From Martelella alba (GTDB taxonomy: Bacteria > Pseudomonadota > Alphaproteobacteria > Rhizobiales > Rhizobiaceae), in assembly GCF_006516955.1 (NCBI RefSeq), contig NZ_VHLG01000001.1, positions 620,001-684,000 of the forward strand: a DNA stretch of 64,000 bases, given 5' to 3'. How positions within the stretch are numbered: position 1 is the stretch's first letter; every line of letters starts with the position of its first letter. Of the stretch, positions 17,732-28,954 are shown one piece after another. The notes beneath the pieces were generated by a model. It saw only the letters and a list, made by a program, of their open reading frames with translations, did not search any database and was not told where the DNA came from. The position numbers and the translations under genes are program-made.

Positions 17732-19033
17732 TTATTCATAACGCAGCGCCTGTACCGGATCGAGGCGCGAGGCCCGCCATGCCGGGAAGATCGTCGCAAT
17801 GAAGGACAGGGTCAGCGCCATGACAACCACGGTCACGGTTTCGCCCCAGCTCATTTCAGCCGGCAGCGTGCTCAGGAAATAGAGCTGCGGATCAAACAGC
17901 ACGGTTCCGGAAATCCAGGAGAAAAACTCGCGGATCGATTCGATATTCAGGCAGACCACCACGCCAAGGATCACACCGGCAAACGTGCCGACCACACCGA
18001 TTGCCGCGCCAGTCATAAAGAAGATCCGCATAATAGCCCCGGACGTCGCCCCCATGGTGCGCAAAATGGCGATGTCTGGCCCTTTATCCTTCACCAGCAT
18101 GATCAGACCGGAAATGATGTTGAGCGCGGCCACGATCACGATGAGCGTCAGGATCATGAACATCACATTCCGCTCGACCTCAAGCGCAGTGAAGAAGGTC
18201 CTGTTGTTCTGACGCCAGTCCGACATCAAAACCTCTTCTCCGGCAGCACTGCGGAGATCGGGAATGACCTGATCGACCTCATCAGGATTTGTCAGAAAAA
18301 CCTCGATACTCTGCACTGTGTCGCCAGCGTTGAAATAGGCCTGCGCCTGCTCCAGCGGCATGAACACGATGGAAGCATCATATTCCGACATGCCGATTTC
18401 GAAAATACCGGAGATCGTATAGGCCTTGACCCGCGGATTGACCCCCATGGGCGTCACATCGCCTTCCGGCGAGATCAGCGTGATCTTGTCCCCGACATAA
18501 AGGCCGAGGCTTGCCGCCATGCGCGAGCCGATCAGAACGCCGCTGCCGGCGGCGTAACCGACCATATCGCCTTCAATGATGTGATCGGAAACCGTGGTGA
18601 GCTTGGTCAGATCCTCCGGCCGGACACCGCGCACCAGCGCGCCCGAACCGGCACCCTGTCTGCCGGAAACCAGCGCCTGCCCTTCGACCAGCGGAAAGGC
18701 AAGCTTCACCCCCTTCACAGCCTCAAGCCGTTTCGACAGGGCATCATAGTCCTTGAAGGGATCACCCGCCGGCAGCACAACCACATGGCCATTGATCCCG
18801 AGAATACGGGTCACAAGCTCGGAGCGGAACCCGTTCATCACCGCCATGACGATGATAAGCGTGGCAACACCCAACATGATGCCGATGAAGGAAAAGCCTG
18901 CAATCACCGAAATGAACGCTTCCTTGCGGCGCGAACGCAGATAGCGCCAGGCCACCATGCGCTCGAACACGGAGAAGGGCCGCGCGGTCGGCGGAAGGTC
19001 AGGCATTGCCTCTTGCGTCTCGGTCGCGGCCAT
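17732..19033 (-). CDS. lolC: Lipoprotein-releasing permease LolC/LolE family
   Basis: This is the inner-membrane subunit of the lipoprotein release complex. The 433-aa product starts at the ATG at 19033 behind GGGAGA. It has the family layout: a cytoplasmic N-terminus with [16 protein letters not shown]1 at [20 protein letters not shown], a periplasmic domain of roughly 230 residues, then three C-terminal TM segments with the FtsX-type core. Only one such gene is present here, as in many alphaproteobacteria where a single LolC/E-type (LolF-like) protein probably forms a homodimer. It lies 16 bp downstream of proS and 19 bp upstream of lolD. Confidence 0.93.
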   Translation of the reverse strand: MAATETQEAMPDLPPTARPFSVFERMVAWRYLRSRRKEAFISVIAGFSFIGIMLGVATLIIVMAVMNGFRSELVTRILGINGHVVVLPAGDPFKDYDALSKRLEAVKGVKLAFPLVEGQALVSGRQGAGSGALVRGVRPEDLTKLTTVSDHIIEGDMVGYAAGSGVLIGSRMAASLGLYVGDKITLISPEGDVTPMGVNPRVKAYTISGIFEIGMSEYDASIVFMPLEQAQAYFNAGDTVQSIEVFLTNPDEVDQVIPDLRSAAGEEVLMSDWRQNNRTFFTALEVERNVMFMILTLIVIVAALNIISGLIMLVKDKGPDIAILRTMGATSGAIMRIFFMTGAAIGVVGTFAGVILGVVVCLNIESIREFFSWISGTVLFDPQLYFLSTLPAEMSWGETVTVVVMALTLSFIATIFPAWRASRLDPVQALRYE

Positions 19034-19049
19034 TCAGTATGTCTCCCTG

Positions 19050-20375
19050 TCAGCTCTGGGTCAGCTTGGCAATCGCCGCCTCAAGCGTCATTGTCTCACG
19101 TTCGCCGGTCTTGCGGTCCTTGATCTCGACCTCACCATTGGCAACGCCACGCGGCCCGACGACCACCTGAACCGGCACGCCAATAAGATCGGCAGTGGCG
19201 AATTTTCCACCAGCCCGCTCGTCAGTGTCATCCAGGAGCACGTCCTTGCCGGCATTTCCAAGTGTTTCGTAAAGCCTGTCGGCCACACCGTCACAGGCGC
19301 CGTCACCAGCCTTCATGTTGATGATCACGACATCGAAAGGCGCGACCGACTGAGGCCAGATGATTCCGGCATCGTCATGTGATGCTTCGACAATGGCGGG
19401 AACAAGGCGGGTCGGCCCGATACCATATGACCCCATATGGACAGCATGTTCCTTGCCATCAGGCCCCTGAACCTTCGCCCCCATCGGCTCGGAATATTTC
19501 GTGCCGAAATAGAAGATGTGGCCAACTTCGATACCGCGCGCCGACAGGCGCTCAGCTTCGGGGATCGCATTGAAAGCGTCTGCATCATGCATTTCATCGG
19601 TCGCAGCATAAAGCGAAGTCCACTGGTCGAACACGCCCTGCAGCGTTTCAACGCTGTCGAAATCAATATCAGCCGACGGAATGTTGAAATTGACGAAATC
19701 GCGATGGCAGAACACTTCCGATTCACCGGTGTCGGCCAGGATAATGAATTCATGGCTGAGATTACCACCGATGGGGCCTGTATCAGCGCGCATCGGAATG
19801 GCACGCAGACCAAGCCGGTCAAAGGTGCGCAGATAGGCGGTGAACATCTTGCGATAGGAATGCTCGGCTCCCTCACGCGTCAGATCGAAGGAATAGGCAT
19901 CCTTCATCATGAATTCGCGTGAGCGCATCGTGCCGAAACGCGGGCGGATCTCGTCACGGAACTTCCACTGGATATGGTAGAGGTTGAGCGGGATCTGCTT
20001 GTAGGACTTCACATAGGAGCGAAAGATCTCGGTGATCATTTCCTCATTGGTCGGTCCGTAGAGCATGGGGCGCTCCTGCCGGTCGACGATACGCAGCATT
20101 TCCTTGCCATAGGCCTCATAGCGGCCGCTTTCCATCCACAGATCGGCGGACTGCATGGTCGGCATCAACAACTCTACAGCGCCGGAGCGGTTCTGCTCCT
20201 CGCGGATGATGTTGTTGACCTTGTCCAGCACGCGCTTGCCCAGCGGCAGCCAGGAATAAATGCCCTGGGAATGCTGGCGGATCATGCCGGCCCTGAGCAT
20301 GAAGCGATGAGAGACGATTTCGGCTTCCTTGGGCGTTTCCTTCAGGATCGGCAGGAAATAACGGGAAAGGCGCAT
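19050..20375 (-). CDS. proS: Prolyl-tRNA synthetase, short alphaproteobacterial form
   Basis: This class II synthetase charges tRNA-Pro. The start is taken at the ATG at 20375 ([10 protein letters not shown], the usual N-terminus in rhizobia), giving 441 aa; an ATG at 20390 adds five residues. Class II motifs are visible: motif 2 region [28 protein letters not shown] (split here, residues about 140-167) and motif 3 [14 protein letters not shown]. It is about 130 residues shorter than E. coli ProRS because the internal editing (INS) domain is missing, a known feature of the group, so mis-charged Ala-tRNA-Pro must be cleared by a separate deacylase. It leads the proS-lolC-lolD operon. Confidence 0.95.
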   Translation of the reverse strand: MRLSRYFLPILKETPKEAEIVSHRFMLRAGMIRQHSQGIYSWLPLGKRVLDKVNNIIREEQNRSGAVELLMPTMQSADLWMESGRYEAYGKEMLRIVDRQERPMLYGPTNEEMITEIFRSYVKSYKQIPLNLYHIQWKFRDEIRPRFGTMRSREFMMKDAYSFDLTREGAEHSYRKMFTAYLRTFDRLGLRAIPMRADTGPIGGNLSHEFIILADTGESEVFCHRDFVNFNIPSADIDFDSVETLQGVFDQWTSLYAATDEMHDADAFNAIPEAERLSARGIEVGHIFYFGTKYSEPMGAKVQGPDGKEHAVHMGSYGIGPTRLVPAIVEASHDDAGIIWPQSVAPFDVVIINMKAGDGACDGVADRLYETLGNAGKDVLLDDTDERAGGKFATADLIGVPVQVVVGPRGVANGEVEIKDRKTGERETMTLEAAIAKLTQS

Positions 20376-20390
20376 GGATACTGCTTTCAT

Positions 20391-20620
20391 TGGCTGACAC
20401 CCGCCTCACGCGGGAATCGTTTGACACCGGTAAAATCCGGGCTTCCTTGTAGCGACTTCCACAGCAAAATTAAAGCAGAAGCGACGCTGATCGACAGATC
20501 GTTCAAGCCCTTTGACGCCCCGCTTGACAAAGCACGGTTTCAAGAAACGTTTCAGAAACACGCCCCCTGCTTGTCAATGAAAAAAACTTCTCGACTGTCG
20601 CATTTTTGCAAAAAAACCGG
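20391..20620. other. Divergent promoter region between proS and the sRNA unit
   Basis: About 230 bp holding the presumed proS promoter (minus). No gene was seen. A plus-strand TTGACA occurs near 20524 without a matching -10. Confidence 0.45.
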
Positions 20621-20654
20621 GTGACAAGGCTTAAATCGTAGGCTAGTTTAAGCC

Positions 20655-20804
20655 CATAAAACAGGCAGGGAGCTTAAATTCTTGCCTTTTATTCGCGGTC
20701 AAGTCTTGGGAGGATGGATCTAGGCGCGCTCGTTCGCAGCCCCGGTAACGGTACGGATCACGCGATACTTGTAAAACAAGGCCTTTAGGGCCTTGTTTTT
20801 TTTT
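20655..20804 (+). ncRNA. Trans-encoded sRNA, probably alpha-r9 (Smr9C-like) family
   Basis: A transcription unit with no ORF lies between proS and the DUF1467 gene. A promoter fits just upstream: GTGACA near 20621-20626, a 17-bp spacer and CTAGTT/TAGTTT near 20643-20649. It ends in a perfect terminator (AAAACAAGGCC with GGCCTTGTTTT and a run of nine T). From the predicted start to the last T it is about 150 nt. In Sinorhizobium the Smr9C (alpha-r9) sRNA of about this length lies between proS and the homologue of this DUF1467 gene. The family assignment rests on synteny and size from memory, not on an alignment. Confidence 0.72.
20773..20804 (+). terminator. Rho-independent terminator of the sRNA
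   Basis: A perfect 11-bp stem (20773-20783 with 20789-20799), 5-nt loop TTTAG and T tract (20796-20804). There is no upstream protein gene on this strand within 5 kb, so it must end an RNA transcript. Confidence 0.92.
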
Positions 20805-20871
20805 GTACGACCGCAAAAGCCAGCCTGCAGGTTATGTGCCAGTTCCGTGACACGGCGATGACAGCCATCGG

Positions 20872-21132
20872 CTACCAGAACAGACCGGCAAATCTATCGA
20901 AGTCGTAGCCGAATTTGACAGTGACCATCCACCAAACAACAAAAATCACAAAAGCGATTGCCGAGGTCCAGCCAAGAACCCGCAGCGGCCGGAAGCGATG
21001 CGGCGCACTTTCGGCCGTTCCGGGCACCACCTCGCCGGCCTCATCCTGGGTTTTCAGGCCGAAAGGCAGAACCGCAAATAAAACCACCCACCAGATAATG
21101 AAATAGACGGCAAAGGCCGAAAACAGCGACAT
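20872..21132 (-). CDS. DUF1467 family small membrane protein
   Basis: The start is the ATG at 21132 (MSLFSAFAVYF) behind GGAGGAG, giving 86 aa; a longer upstream frame runs into the interspersed repeat and is not real. Two hydrophobic segments are visible, near residues 4-24 and 57-77, with a hydrophilic connecting loop containing a conserved-looking LPFGLKTQDEAGEVVPGT. This matches the DUF1467 family found beside rnj and proS in rhizobia. The function is unknown; an inner-membrane location is predicted. It lies between the sRNA and a palindromic repeat. Confidence 0.88.
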   Translation of the reverse strand: MSLFSAFAVYFIIWWVVLFAVLPFGLKTQDEAGEVVPGTAESAPHRFRPLRVLGWTSAIAFVIFVVWWMVTVKFGYDFDRFAGLFW

Positions 21133-21210
21133 CTCTCCTCCCGGTTTGGTGAGGATTATGCCAGCCCGGCAAGCCCCTGTCACATCATGCTTTATCGTCC
21201 CGACAAATGG

Positions 21211-21474
21211 AAAAGCCCGACGCGGATGCGCCGGGCTCAGGTTACTGACAAACCTTACCGCTTTTTCTGACGTCATGCCTGTGCTTGGTCCACAGGCATC
21301 CAGCCGACGCGCGTCCGCGCGGCGAAAAGACTTGTCTACTCGATGCCTTTTGAAGCTGGATCCCCGTGGACCAAGCACGGGGATGACGACGGAGGGAGGG
21401 GCTGTGCCACCTCAAACATGCAAAATGAATGGCCTGGTCAGCAATCTGGGCCCGACGCGGATGCGCCGGGCTTG
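21211..21474. repeat. Palindromic interspersed repeat, copy 1 (RIME/MITE-like)
   Basis: A roughly 260-bp element bounded by imperfect terminal inverted repeats of about 38 bp (AAGCCCGACGCGG to ACTGAC at 21212-21249, inverted at 21437-21474). The core (about 21243-21450) matches the element at 51782-52027, including CTGTGCTTGGTCCACAGGCA and the CCCCGTGGACCAAGCACGGGG palindrome region. The tips carry a direct repeat, GCCCGACGCGGATGCGCCGG (21214 and 21451 onward). It has no ORF and resembles the mosaic intergenic elements of Rhizobiaceae. Confidence 0.85.
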
Positions 21475-21510
21475 TCGATCTCACATAGAATGCGACTGCA
21501 CGTCCGGGGA

Positions 21511-23181
21511 TCAGACTTTGACCACAAAGACGGTCACCACCGGCTTCTTGCCCCAGCACTCATTGGCAGCGGCGCGGACCGACCGGCGCACGGCCTCCTT
21601 GACCATGGCAAGATCCTTGCGCCGCGAGCGTGGAATGCTTTCAACCGCACCAAGCACGGCATCAAACAGTACGTCTTCCATCTTCTCGTCTTCATCGTCG
21701 AAGGCAGGAAGGCCGATCGGCACGACCTCCGGGTCACCGCGAAACTCGAATTTCTGATCCAGCACGAGATTGACCGCGACATGACCGACAAAGGAGAGCT
21801 TGCGGCGATCACCGACGCCGATCGTGTCATAATCGGCAATCAGCTTGCCATCCTTGAAAATCCGGCCGGCCTCGACATGGTCGATCACCTCCGGGTCGCC
21901 GGGCGCGAGGCGTAACATATCTCCGTTACGCACACGCGGCACCTTGGCAATGCCGCACTGCGCAGCAAGCTCGGCCTGCGCACTCAGATGCGCAGCCTCA
22001 CCATGCACCGGCACCAGAATTTCGGGCCGCACCCAGTCATACATCTGCTTCAGTTCACTGCGGCGCGGATGGCCCGACACATGAACGAGCGCTTCAGCAT
22101 CGGTCAGAATATGCACGCCCTGCTCGATCAGGCCGTTCTTGATATCCTGAATGGCCTTTTCATTGCCGGGAATAGCGCGCGAGGAAAACACCACCAGATC
22201 ACCGGCGGCAAGCGAGATATTGCGCATCTCATCACGGGAAAGCTTGGCAAGTGCAGCGCGGCTTTCGCCCTGCGAACCCGTCAGGATCGCAACCACTTTC
22301 TCACGCGGCATATAGCCGAACTCATCCTCATCAACGAAGGGCTTGATGCCCTCCATCAAACCGATATCACGCGCAACCTCGACAGCCCGCTTCAGCGAAG
22401 AGCCGAGCAGCAGAACCTCGCGTCCCGCCTCTTCGGCCGCACGTGCGATCGAGCGGATACGGCCGATATTGGAGGAAAATGTGGTCAGCGCCACCCGGCC
22501 CTCGGCATTTTCGATCACCTGACGCAGGCTTGCCGAAACTTCCATCTCCGTCGGCGAAACACCGTCACGCATGGCATTGGTGCTGTCGCACATCAGCGCC
22601 AGCACGCCTTCATCACCAAGCGCACGGAAACGCGCTTCATCCGTCATAGGCCCGAGCGAGGGCGCAAGATCAATCTTCCAGTCGCCGGTATGGATCACGG
22701 CGCCCAGCGGCGTTCGGATACACAGCGACATCGGCTCAGGGATCGAATGGTTGACGGCGACCGCCTCGACTTCGAACGGTCCGGCATTGATCGTGTCACC
22801 GGCCTTGAAGATCGTCACCGGCAATTCACCGCGTGTCCCTTCATAAGCGCGCTTGGATTCCAGCAGCCCGGCCGTAAACGGCGAAGCATAGATCGGAACA
22901 TTGAGACCCGGCCAGAGATCATTGATCGCGCCGAAATGATCCTCATGCGCATGCGTAATGATCATGGCCTTCAGCCGGGAACGATTTTCGCGCACGAATT
23001 CGATATCCGGCAGCACCAGATCGACACCGGGCAGGTCGGGACCGGGGAAGGTCACACCGCAATCAACCATGATCCACTGGCGATCCTTCGCCGGGCCGTA
23101 GCCATAAAGCGCGAGGTTCATACCGATCTCGCCCAGGCCGCCCAGCGGCAGGAAAACCAGTTCTGCGTTATTGTCTGCCAT
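21511..23181 (-). CDS. rnj: Ribonuclease J
   Basis: This metallo-beta-lactamase/beta-CASP ribonuclease has 5'-exonuclease and endonuclease activity and matures rRNA and mRNA. The 556-aa product starts at the ATG at 23181. The zinc motif HAHEDH is at residues 77-82; further motifs are PEPMSLCIRTPLGAVIHTGDWKID (as separate blocks around 150-175), the beta-CASP region with SSRAIPGNEK, and VPVHGEAAH. Length and motifs fit RNase J1-type proteins, which in alphaproteobacteria coexist with RNase E. It overlaps no neighbour and follows birA by 17 bp, so it is likely the distal end of the nuo-birA transcription block. Confidence 0.94.
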   Translation of the reverse strand: MADNNAELVFLPLGGLGEIGMNLALYGYGPAKDRQWIMVDCGVTFPGPDLPGVDLVLPDIEFVRENRSRLKAMIITHAHEDHFGAINDLWPGLNVPIYASPFTAGLLESKRAYEGTRGELPVTIFKAGDTINAGPFEVEAVAVNHSIPEPMSLCIRTPLGAVIHTGDWKIDLAPSLGPMTDEARFRALGDEGVLALMCDSTNAMRDGVSPTEMEVSASLRQVIENAEGRVALTTFSSNIGRIRSIARAAEEAGREVLLLGSSLKRAVEVARDIGLMEGIKPFVDEDEFGYMPREKVVAILTGSQGESRAALAKLSRDEMRNISLAAGDLVVFSSRAIPGNEKAIQDIKNGLIEQGVHILTDAEALVHVSGHPRRSELKQMYDWVRPEILVPVHGEAAHLSAQAELAAQCGIAKVPRVRNGDMLRLAPGDPEVIDHVEAGRIFKDGKLIADYDTIGVGDRRKLSFVGHVAVNLVLDQKFEFRGDPEVVPIGLPAFDDEDEKMEDVLFDAVLGAVESIPRSRRKDLAMVKEAVRRSVRAAANECWGKKPVVTVFVVKV

Positions 23182-23198
23182 CAGGCATTTATTCCAAT

Positions 23199-23957
23199 TC
23201 AGGTTCCAAAGAAGACATCGCCGGCCGCGAAGACGCGCATACCTTCCTGTGTTTCGAGCATCAGCATGCCGCTGTCATCAATGCCGGCGAAGCGGCCGGA
23301 CACGCGGTCATGCAATAAATTGACGGTGATTGCCTCACCAATGCCGCAGGCATGCCTGCGCCAGCTTTCGACCGTTTCCCTTATACCCTTTCCGCAATTC
23401 CAGACAGTCAATTCGATCGACATGGCGGCGAACAGGTGGGCAAACAGCATTTCCGGATCTGCGCCAGGCGCATAATCACGCAATCTTGCGGTGGGATAGG
23501 CACTCATTTCGGGAGCAAAACCGACATTGATGCCGATACCGATGACGATCGCATTGCGCCCATCCGGCAACTGCTCCGCTTCCAGCAGAATGCCCGCAAT
23601 CTTGTTGCGGGCGATCAATACATCATTTGGCCACTTGATTTCAACTGGTCCGGAAATTCCCGTGGCGGCGGCCAGCACCGCCTGGCGCACGGCAAGCGCC
23701 ACGGCAAGCGGCAGCGAAGCAATATCTTCAAAAGGTGCCGGATCAATTAAAAGAAGCGAGGCATAAAGATTGCCCCGCTCCGAAATCCATTGCCGTCCGC
23801 GCCGTCCGCGTCCGCCCGTCTGACGGGCAGCGGTAATCCACAAACCGCCCGGGTCTCCGGCCCGCGCCCGGCGCATGGCTTCGCTATTGGTCGAATCCAC
23901 CTCGTCCAGCGCTTCGTGACGCATGGCCTCGAAGGCTGGCATTGCATGTTGCTGCAT
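23199..23957 (-). CDS. birA: Biotin--acetyl-CoA-carboxylase ligase
   Basis: This enzyme activates biotin as biotinyl-AMP and transfers it to the carrier lysine of biotin-dependent carboxylases. The 252-aa product has the ligase core only and lacks the N-terminal winged-helix DNA-binding domain of E. coli BirA, so it should not be a repressor. Motifs seen are STNSEAMRRA, the biotin-AMP loop GGRGRRGRQW, and KWPNDVLI. The ATG at 23957 directly abuts the nuoN stop (23958-23960), so translation is coupled to the nuo operon. The linkage of birA to nuoN is conserved in rhizobia. Confidence 0.93.
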   Translation of the reverse strand: MQQHAMPAFEAMRHEALDEVDSTNSEAMRRARAGDPGGLWITAARQTGGRGRRGRQWISERGNLYASLLLIDPAPFEDIASLPLAVALAVRQAVLAAATGISGPVEIKWPNDVLIARNKIAGILLEAEQLPDGRNAIVIGIGINVGFAPEMSAYPTARLRDYAPGADPEMLFAHLFAAMSIELTVWNCGKGIRETVESWRRHACGIGEAITVNLLHDRVSGRFAGIDDSGMLMLETQEGMRVFAAGDVFFGT

Positions 23958-25418
23958 CTAGAACAGCGCCGCAGCAGCAGCCGAAGCAGCCGCATCAAGC
24001 GAACCACCGAAGACCAGATAACCAATCGCGAACAGACCGGACAGGCCGTAGACGAAGCGCAGTTCACCGGCAACGCGGGCAAACTCGACCGTCGGCTCAT
24101 CGAACCACATGACCTTGACCACCCGAAGATAGTAAAAGGCTGCAACGACTGAAGCCAGAATACCGATGATGGCGAAGACGTAGAGCTGGGCTTCCATCGC
24201 CGCCAGGAAGACGAAATACTTGGCGAAGAAACCAGCCAGCGGCGGAATGCCCGCAAGCGAGAACATCAGCGTCGTCAGGACCACCGCCATGACTGGCTTG
24301 GTCGAGGCAAGACCGGCGAGATCATCGATATTCTCGACATTGCCGCCTTCCTTGAGCCGCATCGCCATGATGATGGCAAAGGTGCCGAGTGTCATGAAGA
24401 TGTAGATCGCCATGTAAAGGACGACGCTGCGAACGCCCAGTTCCGAACCACCGGCAAGACCGAGAAGCGCGTAACCCATATGAGTGATCGAGGAATAGGC
24501 CATCATCCGCTTGATATTGCGCTGGCCAATGGCGGCAAAGGCGCCGAGCAGCATCGAGCAGAGCGAGATAAAGATGATGATCTGACGCCATTCGAAAAAG
24601 GCCGGTGCAAAGGCTTCCATCAAAATGCGGATGATGATCGCCATTGCGGCAACCTTCGGCGCGGAGGCAAAGAAGGCCGTGACCGGCGTCGGCGCACCTT
24701 CATAGACGTCAGGCGTCCACATGTGGAACGGAACGGCGGAAATCTTGAACGAGATACCCGCCAGCACAAAAACCATGCCGAAGATGAAGCCGAGATTCAT
24801 CGCTCCATTGTCAAGCTGGCTGGCGATGCCGGAAAAGCCGATATTGCCGGTAAAGCCGTAGATCAGCGACATGCCGTAAAGCAGCATGCCCGAGGCCAGC
24901 GAACCGAGAACGAAATATTTCAGCCCTGCTTCCGTCGATCTGAGGCTGTCGCGATTGATCGCTGCAATGATGTAGAGCGGGAACGACATCAGCTCCAGCC
25001 CCATATAGAAGGCCAGAAGATCGTTTGCCGAGATCAGCAGCATCATGCCGACGCTGGAAAGCAGCATCAGCACCGGATATTCGAAACGGTCCTGATAATC
25101 CGGCTCTTCATGGCCCACCGACATGACGAGTGCCAGCGCCGTCGCGATCAGCGCCAGAACCTTCATGAACGAGGTGAAGGCCGAAAAGCTCAGCGATCCG
25201 CTGAAAGCTTCCACCGGCCCATCGCCAAGCATGACCTTGGTCTGGCCGATAACCCAGCCCGCCGCCACAATGATCAACGCCACAGACAGGGCGTTGATGG
25301 TTGGTCCACTTTTCCGGCCGGCAAAGACGCCGATCATCAACAGGACCATCGCCCCGATCGCCAGGATCAACTCCGGCATGATCAGTTTCAGACTTTGAAT
25401 GAGAAGTTCCGAGGTCAT
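23958..25418 (-). CDS. nuoN: NADH-quinone oxidoreductase subunit N
   Basis: This is one of three antiporter-like proton-pumping subunits of the complex I membrane arm. The start is the ATG at 25418 ([10 protein letters not shown]), giving 486 aa; a TTG two codons earlier is less likely. About 14 hydrophobic helices are visible. The discontinuous-helix regions with conserved lysines are around [20 protein letters not shown] and [18 protein letters not shown]. It is the last nuo gene, 17 bp after nuoM and adjacent to birA. Confidence 0.96.
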   Translation of the reverse strand: MTSELLIQSLKLIMPELILAIGAMVLLMIGVFAGRKSGPTINALSVALIIVAAGWVIGQTKVMLGDGPVEAFSGSLSFSAFTSFMKVLALIATALALVMSVGHEEPDYQDRFEYPVLMLLSSVGMMLLISANDLLAFYMGLELMSFPLYIIAAINRDSLRSTEAGLKYFVLGSLASGMLLYGMSLIYGFTGNIGFSGIASQLDNGAMNLGFIFGMVFVLAGISFKISAVPFHMWTPDVYEGAPTPVTAFFASAPKVAAMAIIIRILMEAFAPAFFEWRQIIIFISLCSMLLGAFAAIGQRNIKRMMAYSSITHMGYALLGLAGGSELGVRSVVLYMAIYIFMTLGTFAIIMAMRLKEGGNVENIDDLAGLASTKPVMAVVLTTLMFSLAGIPPLAGFFAKYFVFLAAMEAQLYVFAIIGILASVVAAFYYLRVVKVMWFDEPTVEFARVAGELRFVYGLSGLFAIGYLVFGGSLDAAASAAAAALF

Positions 25419-25435
25419 GTCCAAAAGATCCTGTA

Positions 25436-26947
25436 TCAGTATGTCGGCAGCGCGATCTGCTTGGTGGATTCCAGCACAGCATCATAATGCTGCACGATCT
25501 GCTGCACCGATCCGCGCATCATGTCGAAGATCGGCGACGGGAAGAAGCCGAAGAAGATGACAAGAGCCGCGAGCGGATAGAGCACCAGTTTTTCGCGTGT
25601 CGACAGATCCAGAAGGGCCTTGAGGCTCTCCTTCTCCAGCGCGCCGAAAATGACCCGGCGATAAAGCCACAGCGTATAGGCGGCCGACAGAACCACGCCC
25701 GTTGCCGCGAAAACCGCGACCCAGGTGTTGATCTGGAAGACGCCGATGACGGTGAGGAATTCGCCGACGAAGCCGGATGTTCCCGGCAGACCGACATTCG
25801 CCATGGCGAAGATCATGAAGATCACAGCGAATTTCGGCATGTTGTTCACGAGGCCGCCATAGGCCGCAATCTCACGCGTATGCATCCGGTCATATATGAC
25901 ACCGATACAGAAGAACAGCGCGCCCGAAACGATACCATGCGACAGCATCAGGAAGATCGAGCCCTCGATACCCTCGGTCGTTGCCGAGAACATGCCCATG
26001 GTGACGAAGCCCATATGCGCAATCGACGAATAGGCCACCATCTTTTTCATGTCCGTTTGCATCAGCGCCACGAGCGAGGCGTAGATGATGGCGATGATCG
26101 ACATGGCGAAAATGATCGGCGCAAAAGCCCAGGAAGCATCCGGGAACATCGGCATCGAATAGCGCAGAACACCAAAGCCGCCGAGCTTCAACAGAACACC
26201 GGCCAGAACGCCGGATGCCGCGGTCGGCGCTTCCACGTGGGCATCCGGCAGCCAGGTATGGACCGGCCACATCGGCATCTTGACCGCGAAGGATGCGAAG
26301 AAACCGAGGAACAGCCAGTATTCCATGTTGATCGGGAAATTATACTGCAGCAGCACCGGCACGCTGGTCGTGCCCGTGACCCAGTACATCGCCATGATCG
26401 ACAGCAGCATGAAAACCGAACCGGCCAGCGTGTAGAGGAAGAACTTCATCGACGCATAGACGCGGCGTTCATGCCCCCAGATACCGATCACCAGATACAT
26501 CGGGATCAGACCGGCTTCGAAGAAGACATAGAACATCACGATATCGAGCGAGACGAATACGCCGATAATCAGCGTTTCCAGCACCAGGAAGGCAATCATA
26601 TAGGCCTTCACGCGCTCATTGATCGCTTCCCAGGATGCCAGGATACAGAACGGCATCAAGATCGTCGTGAGCATGATGAACAGGATCGAAATCCCGTCAA
26701 TGCCCATATGATAGCCGATCCCCGTGCCGAGCCAGGGGTGATCCTCGATCATCTGGAAGTTCGGGTTCGAAGAATCGAACTTGATCCAGATGATCACCGA
26801 AACGACGAAGGTGAACAGCGTCGTCAGAAGCGCAACATTGCGAATGTTTCGCAAGCCTGCCTCGTTGTCATCGCGCGTGAACAGGATCAGCGCTACACCA
26901 ACCAGCGGCAGGAAGGTGACCGTGGAAAGAATTGGCCAATCGCTCAT
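25436..26947 (-). CDS. nuoM: NADH-quinone oxidoreductase subunit M
   Basis: This antiporter-like membrane subunit of complex I has 503 aa and about 14 transmembrane helices. Conserved blocks are visible: [17 protein letters not shown] with the helix-5 Glu, [20 protein letters not shown] and [18 protein letters not shown]. The ATG at 26947 overlaps the nuoL stop by one base (TAATG), giving translational coupling. The start is therefore well fixed. Confidence 0.97.
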   Translation of the reverse strand: MSDWPILSTVTFLPLVGVALILFTRDDNEAGLRNIRNVALLTTLFTFVVSVIIWIKFDSSNPNFQMIEDHPWLGTGIGYHMGIDGISILFIMLTTILMPFCILASWEAINERVKAYMIAFLVLETLIIGVFVSLDIVMFYVFFEAGLIPMYLVIGIWGHERRVYASMKFFLYTLAGSVFMLLSIMAMYWVTGTTSVPVLLQYNFPINMEYWLFLGFFASFAVKMPMWPVHTWLPDAHVEAPTAASGVLAGVLLKLGGFGVLRYSMPMFPDASWAFAPIIFAMSIIAIIYASLVALMQTDMKKMVAYSSIAHMGFVTMGMFSATTEGIEGSIFLMLSHGIVSGALFFCIGVIYDRMHTREIAAYGGLVNNMPKFAVIFMIFAMANVGLPGTSGFVGEFLTVIGVFQINTWVAVFAATGVVLSAAYTLWLYRRVIFGALEKESLKALLDLSTREKLVLYPLAALVIFFGFFPSPIFDMMRGSVQQIVQHYDAVLESTKQIALPTY

Positions 26948-28947
26948 TACTGCGCTCCTCCGAGCATCATCCAGGTTACAAGTGCGGCAACGCCGATCAG
27001 CATCGCAAACGCGTAGTGATAGACATAGCCGGACTGCAGTTTCACGACGCGTTTTGTGACGCCGCTAACCCCGGCGGCAATACCATCAGGACCGAAGCGG
27101 TCGATGACGCCGATATCGCCCTTCTTCCAGAAGAAGTTGCCAAGCCGCTTGGCCGCGCGAACGAAGAGGAAGTCATACAATTCGTCGAAATACCACTTGT
27201 TGAGAAGGAAGGCGTAAAGCTTCGGGAAGGCTTCCGCCAGCGCCTTGGCCGAAGACGGCTTCAGCAGGTACATGTAAATCGCAACGACCGTGCCAGCCAG
27301 CATCGCCACAAACGGGCTCAGCTTGACCCATTCGGGAACCTCTTCGTGAAGTTCCAGAATTTCATTGTGCTGCGAGGTAAACAGGGCGCCCTTCCAGAAG
27401 GCGTCGTAATCATGCCCGTAGAAGAAGGGCAGGAAGAAGTAACCGGCAAACAGCGCACCGATCGACAGCAGCACCAGCGGCAGCAGCATCACCCAGGGTG
27501 ATTCATGGGCGTGGTGCATGACATCCGCCGAGGCACGGGCCTTGCCGAAGAAGGTCATGAAGATCAGGCGCCAGGAATAAAAGGCGGTGAAGGCAGCGGC
27601 AATCACCAGCATCCAGAAGGAGAAGCTGGCCAGCGAGCTTGATGACACATAAGCCGATTCGATGATCGCATCCTTGGAGAAGAAGCCCGATGCGCCGATG
27701 ACGGTTCCGGGAATACCGGCGCCGGTGATGGCCAGCGTGCCGATGATCATCGCCCAGAAGGTGACCGGGATGTGCTTTCTCAAGCCACCCATGCGGCGCA
27801 TGTCCTGATCGCCGGAGACGGCGTGAATGACCGAGCCGGCCGCAAGGAACAGCAGCGCCTTGAAGAAGGCATGGGTGAACAGATGGAACACGGCAGCACC
27901 GTAGGCCCCTGCCCCGAGTGCGGCAAACATGTAGCCCAGCTGCGAACAGGTCGAATAGGCAATGACACGCTTGATATCATTCTGCACCAGACCGATCGTC
28001 GCCGCGAAAAAGGCGGTGATCGAGCCGATCAGCGTGATGAAGGTCAGCGCATCCGGCGACAGTTCATAAAGCGGTGACATGCGGGCGACGAGGAAGACGC
28101 CAGCCGTGACCATGGTCGCGGCATGGATAAGAGCCGAAACAGGCGTCGGGCCTTCCATCGCATCCGGCAGCCATGTGTGCAGCAGGAACTGCGCGGACTT
28201 ACCCATGGCACCCATGAACAGAAGCAGGCAGATCACGGTAATGGCCTGCTGGACATCAAGATGGAACCAAAGGAAGTTCAGCACGGCCTGATGATCACCG
28301 CCCGCCTCACCATGAGAGGCAAGCTCGCGGGCACCGGCGAAGATCGGATCGAAATTGATCGTGTGCGAAAGGAAGAACAGACCCGCCATGCCGAGCAGGA
28401 AACCGAAGTCACCAACGCGGTTGACGATGAAGGCCTTGATGGCGGCCGCGCAGGCAGACGGCTTCTTGTACCAGAAGCCGATCAACAGATAGGAGGCGAG
28501 ACCAACGCCCTCCCAGCCGAAGAACATCTGCAGCAGGTTGTCGGCGGTCACCAGCGACAGCATCGCAAAGGTGAACAGCGACAGATAGGCAAAGAAGCGC
28601 GGGCGATGCGGATCGTCATGCATATAGCCGACGGAATAAAGATGCACGAGGCAGGATACGGTGTTGACCACGACCAGCATGACTGCCGTCAGCGTATCGA
28701 TCCTCAGTCCCCAGTCTGCCTGAACGCCGCCGGACGAGACCCAGTTCATGATCGGAACATGGATGACGAAGCCCGGTTCAGACGTCAGGAAGCCCACCGA
28801 AATGAACACCCACCAGGACAGGATGGCCGCGACCAGCATGAAGGCGATGGTGACCAGTTCCGAGGCCTTTGCGCCCATACGCGTACCGAAAAGCCCGGTG
28901 ATCAGAAAGCCAAGAAGCGGCAGGAAAATGATGAGTTTGTAGATCAT
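26947..28947 (-). CDS. nuoL: NADH-quinone oxidoreductase subunit L
   Basis: The distal antiporter-like pump subunit of complex I, with the long lateral helix at its C-terminus. The 666-aa length is typical. Blocks visible are [39 protein letters not shown] and [20 protein letters not shown]. The last 100 residues contain the amphipathic lateral helix and final TM segment ([20 protein letters not shown]). It starts 7 bp after nuoK and overlaps nuoM by one base. Confidence 0.97.
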   Translation of the reverse strand: MIYKLIIFLPLLGFLITGLFGTRMGAKASELVTIAFMLVAAILSWWVFISVGFLTSEPGFVIHVPIMNWVSSGGVQADWGLRIDTLTAVMLVVVNTVSCLVHLYSVGYMHDDPHRPRFFAYLSLFTFAMLSLVTADNLLQMFFGWEGVGLASYLLIGFWYKKPSACAAAIKAFIVNRVGDFGFLLGMAGLFFLSHTINFDPIFAGARELASHGEAGGDHQAVLNFLWFHLDVQQAITVICLLLFMGAMGKSAQFLLHTWLPDAMEGPTPVSALIHAATMVTAGVFLVARMSPLYELSPDALTFITLIGSITAFFAATIGLVQNDIKRVIAYSTCSQLGYMFAALGAGAYGAAVFHLFTHAFFKALLFLAAGSVIHAVSGDQDMRRMGGLRKHIPVTFWAMIIGTLAITGAGIPGTVIGASGFFSKDAIIESAYVSSSSLASFSFWMLVIAAAFTAFYSWRLIFMTFFGKARASADVMHHAHESPWVMLLPLVLLSIGALFAGYFFLPFFYGHDYDAFWKGALFTSQHNEILELHEEVPEWVKLSPFVAMLAGTVVAIYMYLLKPSSAKALAEAFPKLYAFLLNKWYFDELYDFLFVRAAKRLGNFFWKKGDIGVIDRFGPDGIAAGVSGVTKRVVKLQSGYVYHYAFAMLIGVAALVTWMMLGGAQ

Positions 28948-28954
28948 CGCGCGT

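Noticed and set aside
21242-21378. Upstream extension of the DUF1467 frame and other frames in the repeat
   Set aside because: These are translations of the palindromic interspersed repeat; the DUF1467 gene has a good start at 21132.
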